Shown here piece after piece: positions 37,101-48,703 of a stretch of DNA of 64,000 nucleotides. Every line of letters starts with the position of its first letter. Position 1 is the stretch's first letter. The position numbers were made by a program, and so were the translations under genes. The notes under the pieces were generated by a model. It was given only the letters and a program-made list of their open reading frames with translations. It made no database searches and had not been told where the DNA came from. Source of the DNA: Pithys albifrons albifrons (lineage: Eukaryota > Chordata > Aves > Passeriformes > Thamnophilidae); the NCBI RefSeq assembly GCF_047495875.1, contig NC_092470.1, positions 17,534,001-17,598,000 on the forward strand. The letters are read 5' to 3'.

Positions 37101-40100
37101 AGGAGGGGTCAGGGCCCTCGTGGGCATGCAAAGGTGTGATAAAAGGAGAGAAGTTCTTGTGCTCTCTCTCCCTTGCTCCCTTCCTCATTACATTCACACA
37201 GGTCAGCCTTGTCTGACTCTTCAGCAGACAGAAGAGCAAGAGGCATTTCAAGCGATAGTTCCTGTTCTGCCACCTGCCTGCCATGTGCTCTTTAGCAACT
37301 TTCCTCATCTCTGTCAGTCTGCTGAGCTATGGAACACAGTGCAAGCACAGCCTCACAGAAGAATACAAATCCTCAAGCCATTCAATATCTCATGGAAAAG
37401 TCAGTGTATTCAAATATTTTGGCTACCTTAATACACAGAACTTGCCAAAAGTAAAACCCCATGAATTTTGGTTTGAGGAGGTTTTTTAATGCACCTTAGT
37501 GAGACAAAAAGCACTGCTGGTTTTCTGCAGCTGGAAGGGTAGGCTCTTGGCATTCTCTGCTATATCCTAACAACATCTTCCTTTGAGCTAGAAATCAGTG
37601 CTGTATTCATTTTTCTGTTGTGGTTACTTTAAATTCTTAAACTGGATCAGAACCAATGCTTTTTCTTGTGGCAGCAGGGGGGTGATTTAGTTAATGCTGG
37701 GCTCGGGTGCCAAATCATGAGTTCCAACTTATTCCTATCAGTGGCCATCCATCACCAAACTTGGGGGAGTGAGGCAGAAATATAAGCACACTGACAATTT
37801 GCCAGAATGATTTAAGACCTGGCATTTAAGAGTTCCTGTTGTAGTTGTTCTTTTGACATGTCTCCTAATTTGCTCCCATCTTGAACACACTCACTACTTT
37901 AAGACTTAAACAATCTTCATCTGGGAATGGAACTCAGCAGCAGGAACAGAGGGGCCTTATCCAAGGGTAAGGTTGCACAAGGGCAGAGAAACCTCCTGAC
38001 TTCTGCGTCATCAGCAAACATAAATGTGCCTCTGGTAATGCTGTTCTATTGGCTTTGCCTCTCACATGGGAGGAGAAGGCAAAAAGCAATATGCATTATT
38101 GATCAGAATGTGCAGGTGAATGAAGATAGACAAGGGTAGGTCACAACTTTATTAACTCCATGTAGCCAGCACTTGCACAGATCCAAGGCTGAGTTGTGCT
38201 ATCTGGATATCCTGGATCACAAAGAACAGAGATCCACAGACCCACCCACTTCTCTGAATCCTTCACCACCAGCTGTGGACATGGTACCAGGAAGAGAGTG
38301 TGCCTACAAAGACATCAAGACTTCCTTGGTGCCATAGGACAGATTCCGGCAGCAATATCCAAGGCTGTCTGTGTGGTGGGAGCCAGTCTCTCCCCCATCA
38401 GTCATAAAACAAGAGCCATGACTGATCTAAAGTGCTGGGACAAGAGATGTACACTTGTCTCTTGTGAACATAGTGGTGGATCAGCTGCCAGCTCTCCCTT
38501 ACCCTTCCCACACACACTGGTGTTACCTGCTGGTAACTCACACTGTCCCATTACCATTTTGGCTGCTGGCTTTTCTTGTGTCCCAAACATCCTTTCTGTG
38601 CTCTCCTGTGTCAGTGACACCATAGGAACATGAAAGTCAAGAAACACAAAAGCTGCAGAAAATCTGAACACAACCAAGGTGGAGCAAGTGCTGTTTAAGC
38701 AGAGTGCAGGGTACTACAGTGAAGTCACAGATACCCTCTCAGTGTAGTGCCAGTGTAGACTGAGTCTGTGAATCCTCTGGATGGTGTTTAATTGCTTCTG
38801 AATAGATTGTAGCTTTCTGAGATTCATTTGCTCTTCACTATGAATCACTGAAACATTTTCATGGTCACAAATGTTCACAGCAAAACTGTTCAGAGAAGTC
38901 TTTGATAGGCAGAAATCCAAGAGGGTTATTTTGGTTTTCAGGATGCAAGAGGTTTTCTCCTCTGTTGCAAGGTTTTCCCCTCTCTCACATTAGTGTGACA
39001 TTATGACATCAGTCTGACAGAAATTAAATTAGTCTATGCTGTTCTCAAAGGTTTTAAATTAAGATTGGTGTCACCAGCAGCATCCTTGAAGAGTTGCAAG
39101 GAAAACCAAACATGGATGCATGGTTAGAGTAGAACAGAACTTAGGATCAATAAGTTTACATCTTGGATGAAAATCTAAACAGATTTACACGTAATGGATG
39201 TGTGCACATCTGTGTGTATGACCAGCATCTTTTAGGATTGAAGTACATGAAGACTGACCTGTGTGTTTTCCAGAGTTATTCACCATTTCTCCTTAGTTTT
39301 TCATTGCATCTTTCATGATTAGATGGATAGTGGGACTCAATTTTTTGAGTAAGAATGCACACAAGTTGGCATCTGCTTTACCATTAATTTACTCCTGCAT
39401 TTGCTCAGAATTTTGTAGAGCTGATGTTTGAAGCATTCCCACTGTTCAACACTCTAGATGTAGAAAGCAAATAAAAAAGGAATAGAAATGCTCTCATGGA
39501 AACTGTTAGGCTGTATCTACTTGGCTCTTCTCAGCACTGAGGATTTGAAAATTTCTGCTAAATTTTGAGTAGATTTGACATGACATCATTGCTACCAAAT
39601 AAATTTGGAGCATGGCATCCCAAGAATATGTAAATGAAAGTACTAGATTTAGAGCCTGTGTTTGCTCCTTCCAAGTAACAGAACTTGCATGAATATTGAA
39701 AAAAATGCAGTTTGGATGTAAGGTACAGGGGAATATATAGAGGAAGGCCACATCAGGCTGATGTGGCCCAGTGCTCTGGCTCCAAAGAGCTTTGATAATG
39801 ACTTAGTATGAAATAGTGAGCTGTGCTTTGGTGAAGCATTTTCTTCCTGAGCCAGCCAGCAGTAACCTTGTCCTAGAAAACATGAGGATGTGCAACTTGT
39901 AAACATCCACTCTTCCTTTTGAGACGCAATTTTAAGTGAGGGAAATGCTACTCAAATGCCCTTGAAAATCTTCAAGAACCACTCTTGCAACATCTTTTTA
40001 GTTTTGTTTGTTCTTTCATTCCATATCTATACATATGATTCTGCCTGTTGGTCCAAAAGGCTCAATATGACAGTAACAACAAATGAACTTTCTTTCAAAA

Positions 40101-40490
40101 TTTCTTCTTTAATTTAAGCCATTTTTTTCACAGGAAAATATCAACCCAAAAAAAAAGCTATATTCCAAGCCCATTTGAAAGGTTGATAGAACTAATAGGG
40201 AAATGGTTTGTATTTATTTTTAAAGCAACCCCCCTGAGTATCACATTTTGTCAAAGCTAAGTGAAACCCTGCAAGTGTCTAGTTTATGTCTGTACCCAGT
40301 CATGATGCCTGAGCAGGTTTTAAGGTCTCAGCCTGCCAAAGACTGACATACACACTTAACTTTATGCACTGGAATCTTTCCCTGACTTTACGCAGACATC
40401 TCTGTGGGATCAAGGCTGGTATTTGTGTGGATTCATTAACGGTTTCTCGTGCATCTCTGTTATGCAGCCAATTCTGCTTCTGTTGTGGTG
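34160..40490. other. Non-coding stretch, no gene recognised
   Basis: CpG density falls off after 34.55 kb. The stretch 36040-36420 is AT-rich and repeat-free, and might hold another conserved element. A GGGGCCAGATCC word at 36703 resembles one arm of a palindromic amniote repeat, but no second arm is seen. A perfect 10-bp inverted repeat lies at 39746-39768. No exon is recognised. Confidence 0.5.
39746..39768. repeat. Perfect 10-bp inverted repeat, 3-nt loop
   Basis: GGCCACATCA (39746-39755) and TGATGTGGCC (39759-39768) are exact reverse complements around GGC. The stem is short for a miRNA precursor and flanking pairing is poor. Confidence 0.85.
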
Positions 40491-40498
40491 GATTTTGC

Positions 40499-40534
40499 TA
40501 ATTGGTTACTAGGTTATTAATTGGTTACTAGGTA
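40499..40534 (+). repeat. 19-bp direct tandem duplication
   Basis: TAATTGGTTACTAGGTTAT at 40499-40517 is repeated as TAATTGGTTACTAGGTAA from 40518. It lies immediately upstream of the long open frame. Confidence 0.85.
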
Positions 40535-40576
40535 AGCAAAGACTCTCTCTGTAAAGAATATGGAAAAAAATGGGAG

Positions 40577-41488
40577 ATGAAAGTGATGGAAGAACAAAAT
40601 AAGAGAAAGAACAGACTTATTTTGAGATGGAGACTGAATCCATTTGCCTTAGAGTCAATGACAGGACAGTTCCACCAACACTATTCTCTGGACAAAACTG
40701 ACTTGTTTCTCACTATATGCCAACAAATTCCTGCTACACATCACTTCTCTTCCTTTTCCTGTCTCCTGGCATCTAATAGTCACGTTATGTCCCATAAAAA
40801 CACACAACAACAAATACAAAACACATCACGAAGCAAAAGCTGTCTCCATACAATACGTTTATCCCAGGATGTATCAGTGACAGCTCCAGAGCAGAAATTT
40901 ACAGGCAGTTTGAGGTGCTATCAGCATGCCAGGACTAAAAAGGGACCAAATGAGCCACGGTGTGAAGGAGAAGATGTCAGCCCAGACACAGCACACAATA
41001 TGCCTGGGATAAAGAAACAATGCAGAAAGCAGCAGTGGGTAACAGATGAGGTATTAGGCCTAGCGGGGAGAAGACAAGGGCTTAAATCAAAAAGACATCC
41101 TGATGAGACTGGATGTAAGCTGAGCACACAAGCCTCCAACGAGGGATATGAGAGGTGGTTAGAGGAAACACTGCAGGAATTCATCCATAGTGAGCAGAGC
41201 AGGAGTTGGAGCAACAGGACGGGCGAGGTGGATGCAGAGGGAGTTTTCAGCACTGTCAAGGAAATTGGCCCAACGCTCCCTCCCGGAGGCAGTGTCATCA
41301 GGGCAGCACATGGCAAACATAAAGGAAAAGAAAGAAGGAAAGTAGTGGAAAAGAGAGACAGGAATATTTTAAGAATCTTAGCTTTTGCTAAGTTTCAGAA
41401 GGGCTCTGTGAACAATCTGGGATTTCAAGCTGAATCTTTGGAGCCAGTGCAGGCCATAAGCTCATCTCCCACATTCATATTTTTATAA
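40577..41488 (+). CDS. Uncharacterised 303-codon open reading frame
   Basis: The frame is free of stops from 40535, and the first Met at 40577 gives 303 residues. In random DNA of this composition a frame this long is expected far less than once in 64 kb, so it deserves notice. I recognise no domain, signal peptide or membrane span. The protein is rich in K, R, S and Q. Residues about 150-200 (QQWVTDEVLGLAGRRQGLKS, then a YERWLEETLQEF stretch) are charged, probably helical, and loosely recall linker segments of LINE ORF2 proteins. No RT motif follows. The Met has G at -3 and A at +4, a middling Kozak context. No polyadenylation signal or strong splice site is evident, and an AT-rich block follows. 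It could be a repeat remnant, a lineage-specific gene, an exon read past its splice sites, or chance. Confidence 0.2.
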   Translation: MKVMEEQNKRKNRLILRWRLNPFALESMTGQFHQHYSLDKTDLFLTICQQIPATHHFSSFSCLLASNSHVMSHKNTQQQIQNTSRSKSCLHTIRLSQDVSVTAPEQKFTGSLRCYQHARTKKGPNEPRCEGEDVSPDTAHNMPGIKKQCRKQQWVTDEVLGLAGRRQGLKSKRHPDETGCKLSTQASNEGYERWLEETLQEFIHSEQSRSWSNRTGEVDAEGVFSTVKEIGPTLPPGGSVIRAAHGKHKGKERRKVVEKRDRNILRILAFAKFQKGSVNNLGFQAESLEPVQAISSSPTFIFL

Positions 41489-41509
41489 TTTCTTCTGATG
41501 ATGTAATGT

Positions 41510-41660
41510 GAAAAGATTTTTATATTTAAAATATATAAAATATTTATCCTATTAACACGATGCAAAATAGTCAATAATTTACATATATTTACATCCAATG
41601 TTCATTTATAGGCAGACAAATATAAATTTATCAGTGTGTGTGCATATGGCTGTAACATAT
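41510..41660. repeat. AT-rich low-complexity block
   Basis: ATATTTAAAATATATAAAATATTTAT-like composition with few G or C bases. It ends the open region upstream. Confidence 0.6.
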
Positions 41661-42437
41661 GATTAATACACTGTCAGCATAATCTAACAGCTCAGAACCA
41701 TCAGTTGTGCAAATAGTCCTTTCTAGCCGTGTTTCCTACTGCTATTTAACCTTTCTCCTTCACTTCCTCCCTCCTTTCACAGTCTGTCTAACCCACCCTC
41801 GCTTCAGTAGCCTGCCTTAAATTAGCAGGCAAGGTCTGTGCAGTAGCCACTCTTTTTATACATATTTCACAATGCCTAAAACATGAAGGCATCTCTTCTC
41901 TGAGGCTTTTGGATACAAGAGGATTAGAAATTAACAGAAATGTTCCTTTCTCCCAGCAGCCTTAATATGCAACTAATTAAAAGGAGCCCTCCAGAGTAAC
42001 ACTCTTGATTCACTGTCCAGCCTTAGGTATTAAATAGCTTCATGTCCCATTCCTGGCACACCAAAAGTCCTTTTTGATCTAGGACTCTGTCACATCTTCT
42101 TCATGTCCACCAGAACAAGCGCTTGGCCTTATCATGCAGCACCCGCAATGGCCAAAGCAGATTGTCCCATCACACATTCACCCAGTGGGGAGCCTGGTCA
42201 CAGAGGAACAGCAGCTGCCCCAAATAACTTCCCAGATCTCTTAGCTGGAAAGGAGCTGAGCTGTCAAAGTCCAGCCCCGACTATCCACTGTAGGGGTTCT
42301 GTTTTCAATAAGCCTTCCCAAGCATGGAAGATTAGGTTTGTTCCTGGAGCAGGGATGTCCAGCATACACATGAGTAATGGCTGTATCATTGCAGTGCTGA
42401 CTTGCATTTCATGATACAATATATTTTCCATGCTTTA

Positions 42438-42525
42438 TGGCCCAATCCTGAATTTTGTATTTGATGTGAGTGATTCTTCATCCTCAGGATAGTCCTGTTG
42501 ACTTCACAGGACTCCCTGGACTCCC
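42438..42525. repeat. Ancient palindromic amniote repeat (MITE-like), copy 2
   Basis: TGGCCCAATCCTG begins a left arm, and a perfect inner palindrome GTCCTG-TTGACTTCA-CAGGAC lies at 42492-42512. This is the layout of the reptile/bird repeat that reads roughly GGCCCRATCCTGCA...GTCCCATTGACTTCAATGGGAC. The right outer arm is eroded. Family identity is from memory. Confidence 0.45.
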
Positions 42526-43439
42526 CACAAAAGTGAAGTTTATAGTCTCACTCATGTTTCTCCTTTATGGCCCAAAGGACCGAGCTGACCTTCCAGGGGT
42601 TCTGTGCTGTTGTGAGCAAAGCAGTTGTTTTTCCTCTGGTTTTGTCTCAGGATACTTGTTCTCTCCCAGCAGCTCTGAAGTAGACAAGGCACTTATGGTA
42701 TGCACTAAACACTTCCAGACTGCCTTAGCCAGGGACAGACACCTGTCTTATTTCACACATTCTGCTTCCTGAAACCCCTACTTGGATTTACACCCTGGGA
42801 AATTGCTCAATTTATGGAGGCTTAATTTCCCTCCCTTTGGTGCCCTATCCCTGTGTTTTGTCCAGCGTGTGAGAACTGAAATGCTACTGCAGTGTGTTTC
42901 TGTCAGCCACTGTTTTGTTGGTGACCAGGTAACAAACCCACCACCATCAAATGCCCAGACCCTGCTTCGGTTCATTCCTGTTAATGAATTCCTTGCACAT
43001 CACCATGTTGAAAGCCGTAGACCTCTCTAGATCTGACCCCTCATTCCAAGGAATTAAAATATTAAACTGAGAATGTGTAAGAAACTAGAGGGATGCCAGC
43101 CCTCCATCCTCCACTTCACTTGCTGTCTCCATTTCTTGATACTCTCAGTATGGCTTTGTCTTTTCTATCCATAGATAGGTTTGTTCTAGTGACATATCAA
43201 ATGATCAGGCTTCTTTCCTCAAAATCAATCCTGAGCTGTCATTAGGAGAAAAAAAAAAAGAAAACTAAATGCTTCAAGTTTTCATCAGAAAAGTATTTGA
43301 TAAAAATAAGGTGGTTTTGTTTCCTGTGAAACACATTGTTCACTAAACTTGCCTTTATTTGAAAAATCAGGTTTCCATCAAAAATGTTTCCATCAGAGAG
43401 TTTTTCTCTCAGGCTTTTATTCAGTGTGCAGCCCTGCTA

Positions 43440-43512
43440 ACAGTTACTGAGGTGCAACATCTGTTGACTTCAGTCAAAGTTGCACCCCAGTAATTGAAAG
43501 CAGAATTGGGTC
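43440..43512. repeat. Ancient palindromic amniote repeat (MITE-like), copy 3
   Basis: The left arm CAGTTACTGAGGTGCAAC (43441-43458) matches the reverse complement of GTTGCACCCCAGTAATTG (43479-43496) at 16 of 18 positions. The centre holds TTGACT-TC-AGTCAA. It continues into CAGAATTGGGTCTG, matching the family end CAGAATTTGGCCC. This is the best-preserved of the three palindromic copies and most likely a non-autonomous DNA transposon fossil. Confidence 0.6.
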
Positions 43513-43519
43513 TGTTCTT

Positions 43520-45290
43520 TGTAAGGTGTGTTGAATGGACAAAATCTTGCATTGACTGAAGTGTTAGTCTTAGCAGTAAGTGATCCTCTAATTTAATCCT
43601 CCACTCTATTCACATCTCAGATACAAAATGTTTAATAAACTGAAGCTTAATGGTAAGGCTGAGTTACCCACCAGCATATTTCTCAGCCAAAATTGTAGAG
43701 TAAACTACTCTCAATAGTAGGTTTATGTTACTGTTTACATTACTGGGTAAAACCTAAATTGGAGTTTTTATGTATTATGTGTTACTTATATAATGCACTA
43801 TGTAAGTAGCTTTATTTTCTCAGCTTCCTCAGTTTTAATGTTGGATGTTTCTTGACTGTACTTATTAGTGGTAAATTATAATGGCTATTTTTTTTCTTTT
43901 ATACATTTCATATATCCATGCAAACTGATTTTGCATCCATTGTGTATCCCATTCCTGAGATACAAAAAAAAGGATCTCCCCAAACCTGTAATTTTAGGGG
44001 GCTCTGGTACCACTTCACTTAGATCCCAGACATACTTTATCATTTCTGGACTCAAACTCACCTTTCATATGTCTCATACCACACAGAACAAGTCTTACTT
44101 TTATATTTGTATGTTGTTTTTTCCCCACCAGATGAAGTTAACATATTCAACATATGATTTTTTTTAAATGACCGTGTATATACTGTTTAATTATACATTT
44201 AAATTTAAATTACACTTTTATTTGTGTGCTAATGACTGTATCCTTTCTTGTGGTTCTTTTGGCCTTAACTGGTTTTGTCCTTGCTGCAAAAATTTGCTGA
44301 TCAATAGAGTTTCAGCTCCTACTCCGACTTTTTTGCTGCTAAGAAATTTTATATATAAAATGTTCCTCTGTAACAAAAAAATTTTATGAATTTATCTCCT
44401 CTGGGAAATACTCAGAAATAAAATTGAAAAGTTACTTGCACTATATTTGCAGCCAGCACCTGATATCACAAATGTCTGCAAGTCAGGAAAACCCACTGAA
44501 ATACTTTTGCAGAATAACCCATTAAAGTTTGCATAGAGGAGGAAAATACAATCATATATCAATTTTTATGAAATTATATAATTTTTGTTCTTACTTTTTA
44601 AAATTTTGGCATGAATAGAAAATTTCTCAATGAATTGCAAATTTATTGAATGTTTAAATAACTTCTGTTTAAGTGAAACTACTTTGTTTTGGAGCTCCAA
44701 AAATCTTATGCCTAAAAGACATATTTAAATAAAAGCAAAGCTGTGGTCTCATTATATGCCAAAAATATTTATGTATAATGTTTAAGCCAAATTAGTGGTG
44801 TTACTCAGGAGAATTAAATTTTATAAGCATCTGAAACATGATGCCTTTGTGTTTTGTACTTAGATTTTGCCAACAGCAGTTTTGCACCAGTCCAATGAGA
44901 GGCCTCACCGTTAATGACATTTGAAATTAAGCAAACAAAATATTTATTATCTACTTCATTATAAATTTTAATCACCAGCTGTAACAGCATAGATATTCAC
45001 AGGTGTTTTTAAAAGTCCTGACCTGTTTTAAATCAGTGATGAAAAATATTCATATCATTCTAATGATCTTTTCTTTAAATTCCTCCAACAAGTTGTTTCT
45101 CTGAGGAGCTGATTCCCAAAATGTCTGTAACACAATTCTACTGGAGCCCACTGTGTTACCCCAACTATTATCTGGGCTTTTAAAATCTTGCATCAATAGG
45201 CAAACACACAAGTCTAATGTGCAGAATTCATGTTGTGGTGTTAATACTGGTAGAAAAAAATGTAGGTGGTACAATAGCATGGAACAATTC
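43520..45290. other. Non-coding stretch, AT-rich, no gene recognised
   Basis: Very AT-rich (for example a palindromic ATTTAAATTTAAAT near 44198) with no coding or retroelement landmarks. Confidence 0.6.
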
Positions 45291-45294
45291 CCTG

Positions 45295-46180
45295 AATCAT
45301 TTAAAGCTGATTAAATTGTGTTGATCAATCATTCTAAATAACAGAGGAGGAACAAGACGCAATATTGTGAGCAATGAGGATGGGGCATAATTTTTCAGCA
45401 AGAAAAGCTTTCCTGGCTTAGCATGAAAATATAATGTGCTAACAGAGTCTTAAAATCAATATAGCATGAATTAGCAGTCAGCAGAGAACAGCCAGATGAC
45501 AAGGGGAATATGATTCATTTCTTCGAATGACTAAGATCTCAGGCAGCTCGTTGAGTGGAATATTTGGAGACTGTGAATAGAGTTAAAAGAAATTCCTTTA
45601 ATTTGATCTGGAAGTGTGTTTATGACAGACGTAAAGCACTTGAATTCTACCGAGGATTTCCTCTTGTGCAGCCTTCCTGACGCTGCTCTTTGCAGCTCTT
45701 TGAGTGCTGAGCCAGGAGAGCCAGTCCTCTTGCACCTTAATGCATGGAAATGAAGTTTGCAGTTCTAGACAAGTAATTAGATAACCCAGCACTGACGATG
45801 TAATGATAATGAAGTGAAGAGGAAAGGATCCCTCAATAATCAGATCCTTTTCAGGCATTTAAAAGAAAATGCATCTTGATGTTTTTCAAAAGACACTCAG
45901 CTGTCTTATTCTACTTCTTTTCCTTTCATTTCGGCTTAAAAAATTACAGTTTTTTCATAGACAAACAACATCCATAGGTGTCCTGGATGCAAACGAATGT
46001 GGATTGCCTTAATATGGGAAGTGACAGCCCCTGGCATTTGTCTGAATATTAATGCTGAATCAGATGGAGAAATCATTATGGCTGATGGGTTTGGTTATTA
46101 AGTTTAAAATGTCAGAAGCCTGAGTTTAAGTTTTCATGACAGCAACAAATGCTTTTGTAATTTTTTTAATGCTTAAGTTT
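45295..46180. promoter_or_regulatory. Candidate cis-regulatory block C
   Basis: Repeat-free sequence with CTGATTAAATTG and TTGATCAATCATT (PBX/HOX-like TGATCAATCA) near 45306-45335, and ATTAGATAACCC, TGTAATGATAATG and GGTTATTAAG cores further on. The style matches blocks A and B. No conservation test was possible. Confidence 0.35.
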
Positions 46181-46189
46181 CAATTTAAA

Positions 46190-48630
46190 TTCAAATTTCC
46201 ACTTCTTTTTTGTCTTATTTTTTGGGCTTTCAGACTGTGCAGGAACTTTTATTTTTGGTGAGTTGGGAAAAAATCTGAACTCTGCTTTGAACCAGTAACA
46301 AAATCCTGCTTTCTGTTGTTGCAGCTAAACACCTTTGCTTCTTGTGCTATTGTGCTTTTTGTCTCTCTCTTTCTCCTGGGATCATATAGGACAACTTTTT
46401 CAGTGATGCCCATGGCCAGTTTTTTGAGTACTCCCAGCCTGGGCCAGATTTCCAGCGCTGCATCCTGCAGCTCCCACTGTTTACAGAGAGACATTCAACA
46501 AAGCCCTCAAGCTGTTGAGTTCTGAAAACCTGGCCACATGTTTCTGTATGGGCTTCATATATAAAAACTGGGCACTGGTGCTTCATGGTTAAGCTCTTCT
46601 GCTATTTCTGACCTTAGAGGACATGTCTGGAAGTTCTGGTGCTGGTTCATCAGGACTGGAAGCTGGCAGGGAGGTCTGGAAGTCTGAGCAGTCTCGCCTG
46701 TCATGAAAGTGGGTCATGGAAGACACTTTGGCATGTGACTAGTCCTCATTAGTGATAGGTGTGCTCATCTGTCCCATGAAGTTATGGCCACACATTCAGG
46801 TCAAATGTAGGCTCTGTTAAAATCTGGATCAAAAGTGCCTCTCTTAATTTCTAAGGCACGTATTTGCCTTCTTTATTAAAGTGCCACCTGTTAGCAACCT
46901 CCTGGTTCTGCAAGTTCTGTAGAAAACTTCACAGAATCCTTCAATGAAACAGGTGTGAAGGTCAGATTTAAAGAGGGAGGAACTTAAGCCAAGAGGGAAG
47001 CATTCCCAATGGAGTAGAGAAGGAAGGGCTCCTTGGGCAGAGTCTTGAGGGATGCCTGTGCTCGGCAGTAGAAGGGAGTAGATGAAGCAACTTGCTGAGA
47101 ACAGGGAGGGGAATTCTGGATGTCTGTCAAAGATTAATAACTCAGTAACCTCAGTAGGAAGCCTGGTATGTACAACCACAGCAGCAGGAATCTTCAGCAC
47201 AGGCACTGTGCTTTTGAGCACTGGTCTCTCATCCCTCAGCCTTCCCATGCTGAGCCTCCTGCCTTACACACCGGAGTTGCTGTGCTTGGGGTGAGATCCA
47301 GCACGGGATCCAGCCACAAACACCAACACTTCTTCAAACCCACTGGTTTTGTTGCAGGTTGTAGCAGATCCTCAAAGTCTAAATCCTCCAGGACAGGGTC
47401 TGTGGGTGCTTCACACACACAGAATTTCCGCTACACTTCTGGGTAACATACTCAGAAGCACTGAAGTGACTTAGAAGATGAAATCCCCACCAATTTCAAC
47501 TGCTGTGCAATCTCTAAATTGCTTTGATTTTCAGAAAGTCTGGGGCTATTCAGATGTTTATTCACTTTTAAAAATGTTCCTGGTGGTGTTTAAAAAATAC
47601 AGTACATTCCCTCTTTGGGGTGTTACAGTGAGTTAACAGCCCAGGTCCCTTGAGTAAGGCAGAGAAGTGAAGTCTCATCCCCTGCTCCTTTTATTTTGGC
47701 AGAAAATGTGCAGGTTTTTTCAGGACTTCTGAAGTCCCTTGTTCAGGTGCCTGTTCCCCATTTTAATTCTGTTTTTATCGTTCCCCTTCTAACACTGACA
47801 GGGAGAAGAGGGAATGACTTTTTCTTTCCCATTTATTGTGGCAGAAAATGGGGGATGGAGACCAGCTTTCTTGGACTCTTATATTCAAAATAGCTATAAA
47901 TAATTAGTTACAGGGACCTAGCTTCCCCCTCCTTTTAAGGCCTAATTTAAGTTCTTTATCAAAATGATTTAAAATGCCTTTCTCAGTGGGAAACTATATT
48001 TCAGAGCTTTTATTTATTAGACTTCTCAAAAAGTGTGTTTTTAATGCACGTCCTGACTTTCTGCCAAAACTCTCCACTGTAGCATTGGAACTGGAGCAAC
48101 CCTTTGTATAGGGAGTTATATTTATTGGATTTTTACATATTGATACAGAGCAATTCACCTAAATAAATCATACAAAGAATTGGCACATAAATCTCCCAGT
48201 CTTCACTACTCAGTGTACTATATTACCATCTTGACAACCTTCCCTCAAATACAGAAAAACTTTCCTCTTGGTGTGCTTTTTTCTAGTCCTCTTAAAGTGT
48301 TGATAATTTCTCAGGGTTGCATAGCTTGGTTGTAGTTGCTGTGAGCTCTGGAGTTTGGGCTGTGGATTTTATTTTATGATATAGGGACAGGACAACATCA
48401 CTGCATTTTGGAGGAGATCAAACAACCTCAAACTCTGCAAATGTGTGAGCTTATAAGGCAGTAAAGCAATGGCAGATTTCATGGTAGATGGTTGATATAT
48501 GAATATTTTAGCATTATGAGCTCTTTGTTGCACTGAGAGGAGATTACTTCCCTCTGATTTAAAAAGTACAGTGTTTTTCATGTTGGATGGCTGGTTTGAG
48601 CAGTACAGTTTACTTCAGCAGTTGCAGGAC
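46190..48630. other. Non-coding stretch, no gene recognised
   Basis: Several overlapping frames of 70-134 codons on both strands at 46.3-47.4 kb have no domain character. No retroelement tail is recognised. Confidence 0.5.
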
Positions 48631-48640
48631 TCCCAGGCTC

Positions 48641-48703
48641 TGTGTGTGTGTGTGTGTGCGTGTGTGTGTGTGCGTGTGTGTGTGTGCGTGTGTGTGTGTG
48701 TGT
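48641..48703 (+). repeat. (TG)n microsatellite with periodic CG
   Basis: The TG run is interrupted by CG at 48659-48660, 48673-48674 and 48687-48688, exactly 14 bp apart. This implies expansion of a 14-bp higher-order unit, (TG)6CG, by unequal crossover or slippage. Confidence 0.95.

Noticed and set aside
39898..39908. TGTAAACATCC, identical to the 5' end of miR-30 family members
   Set aside because: The rest of the mature sequence does not match and there is no complementary arm to form a precursor hairpin.
40921..41316. 131-codon minus-strand frame inside the 303-codon frame
   Set aside because: Treated as a shadow of the longer plus-strand frame. No independent support.
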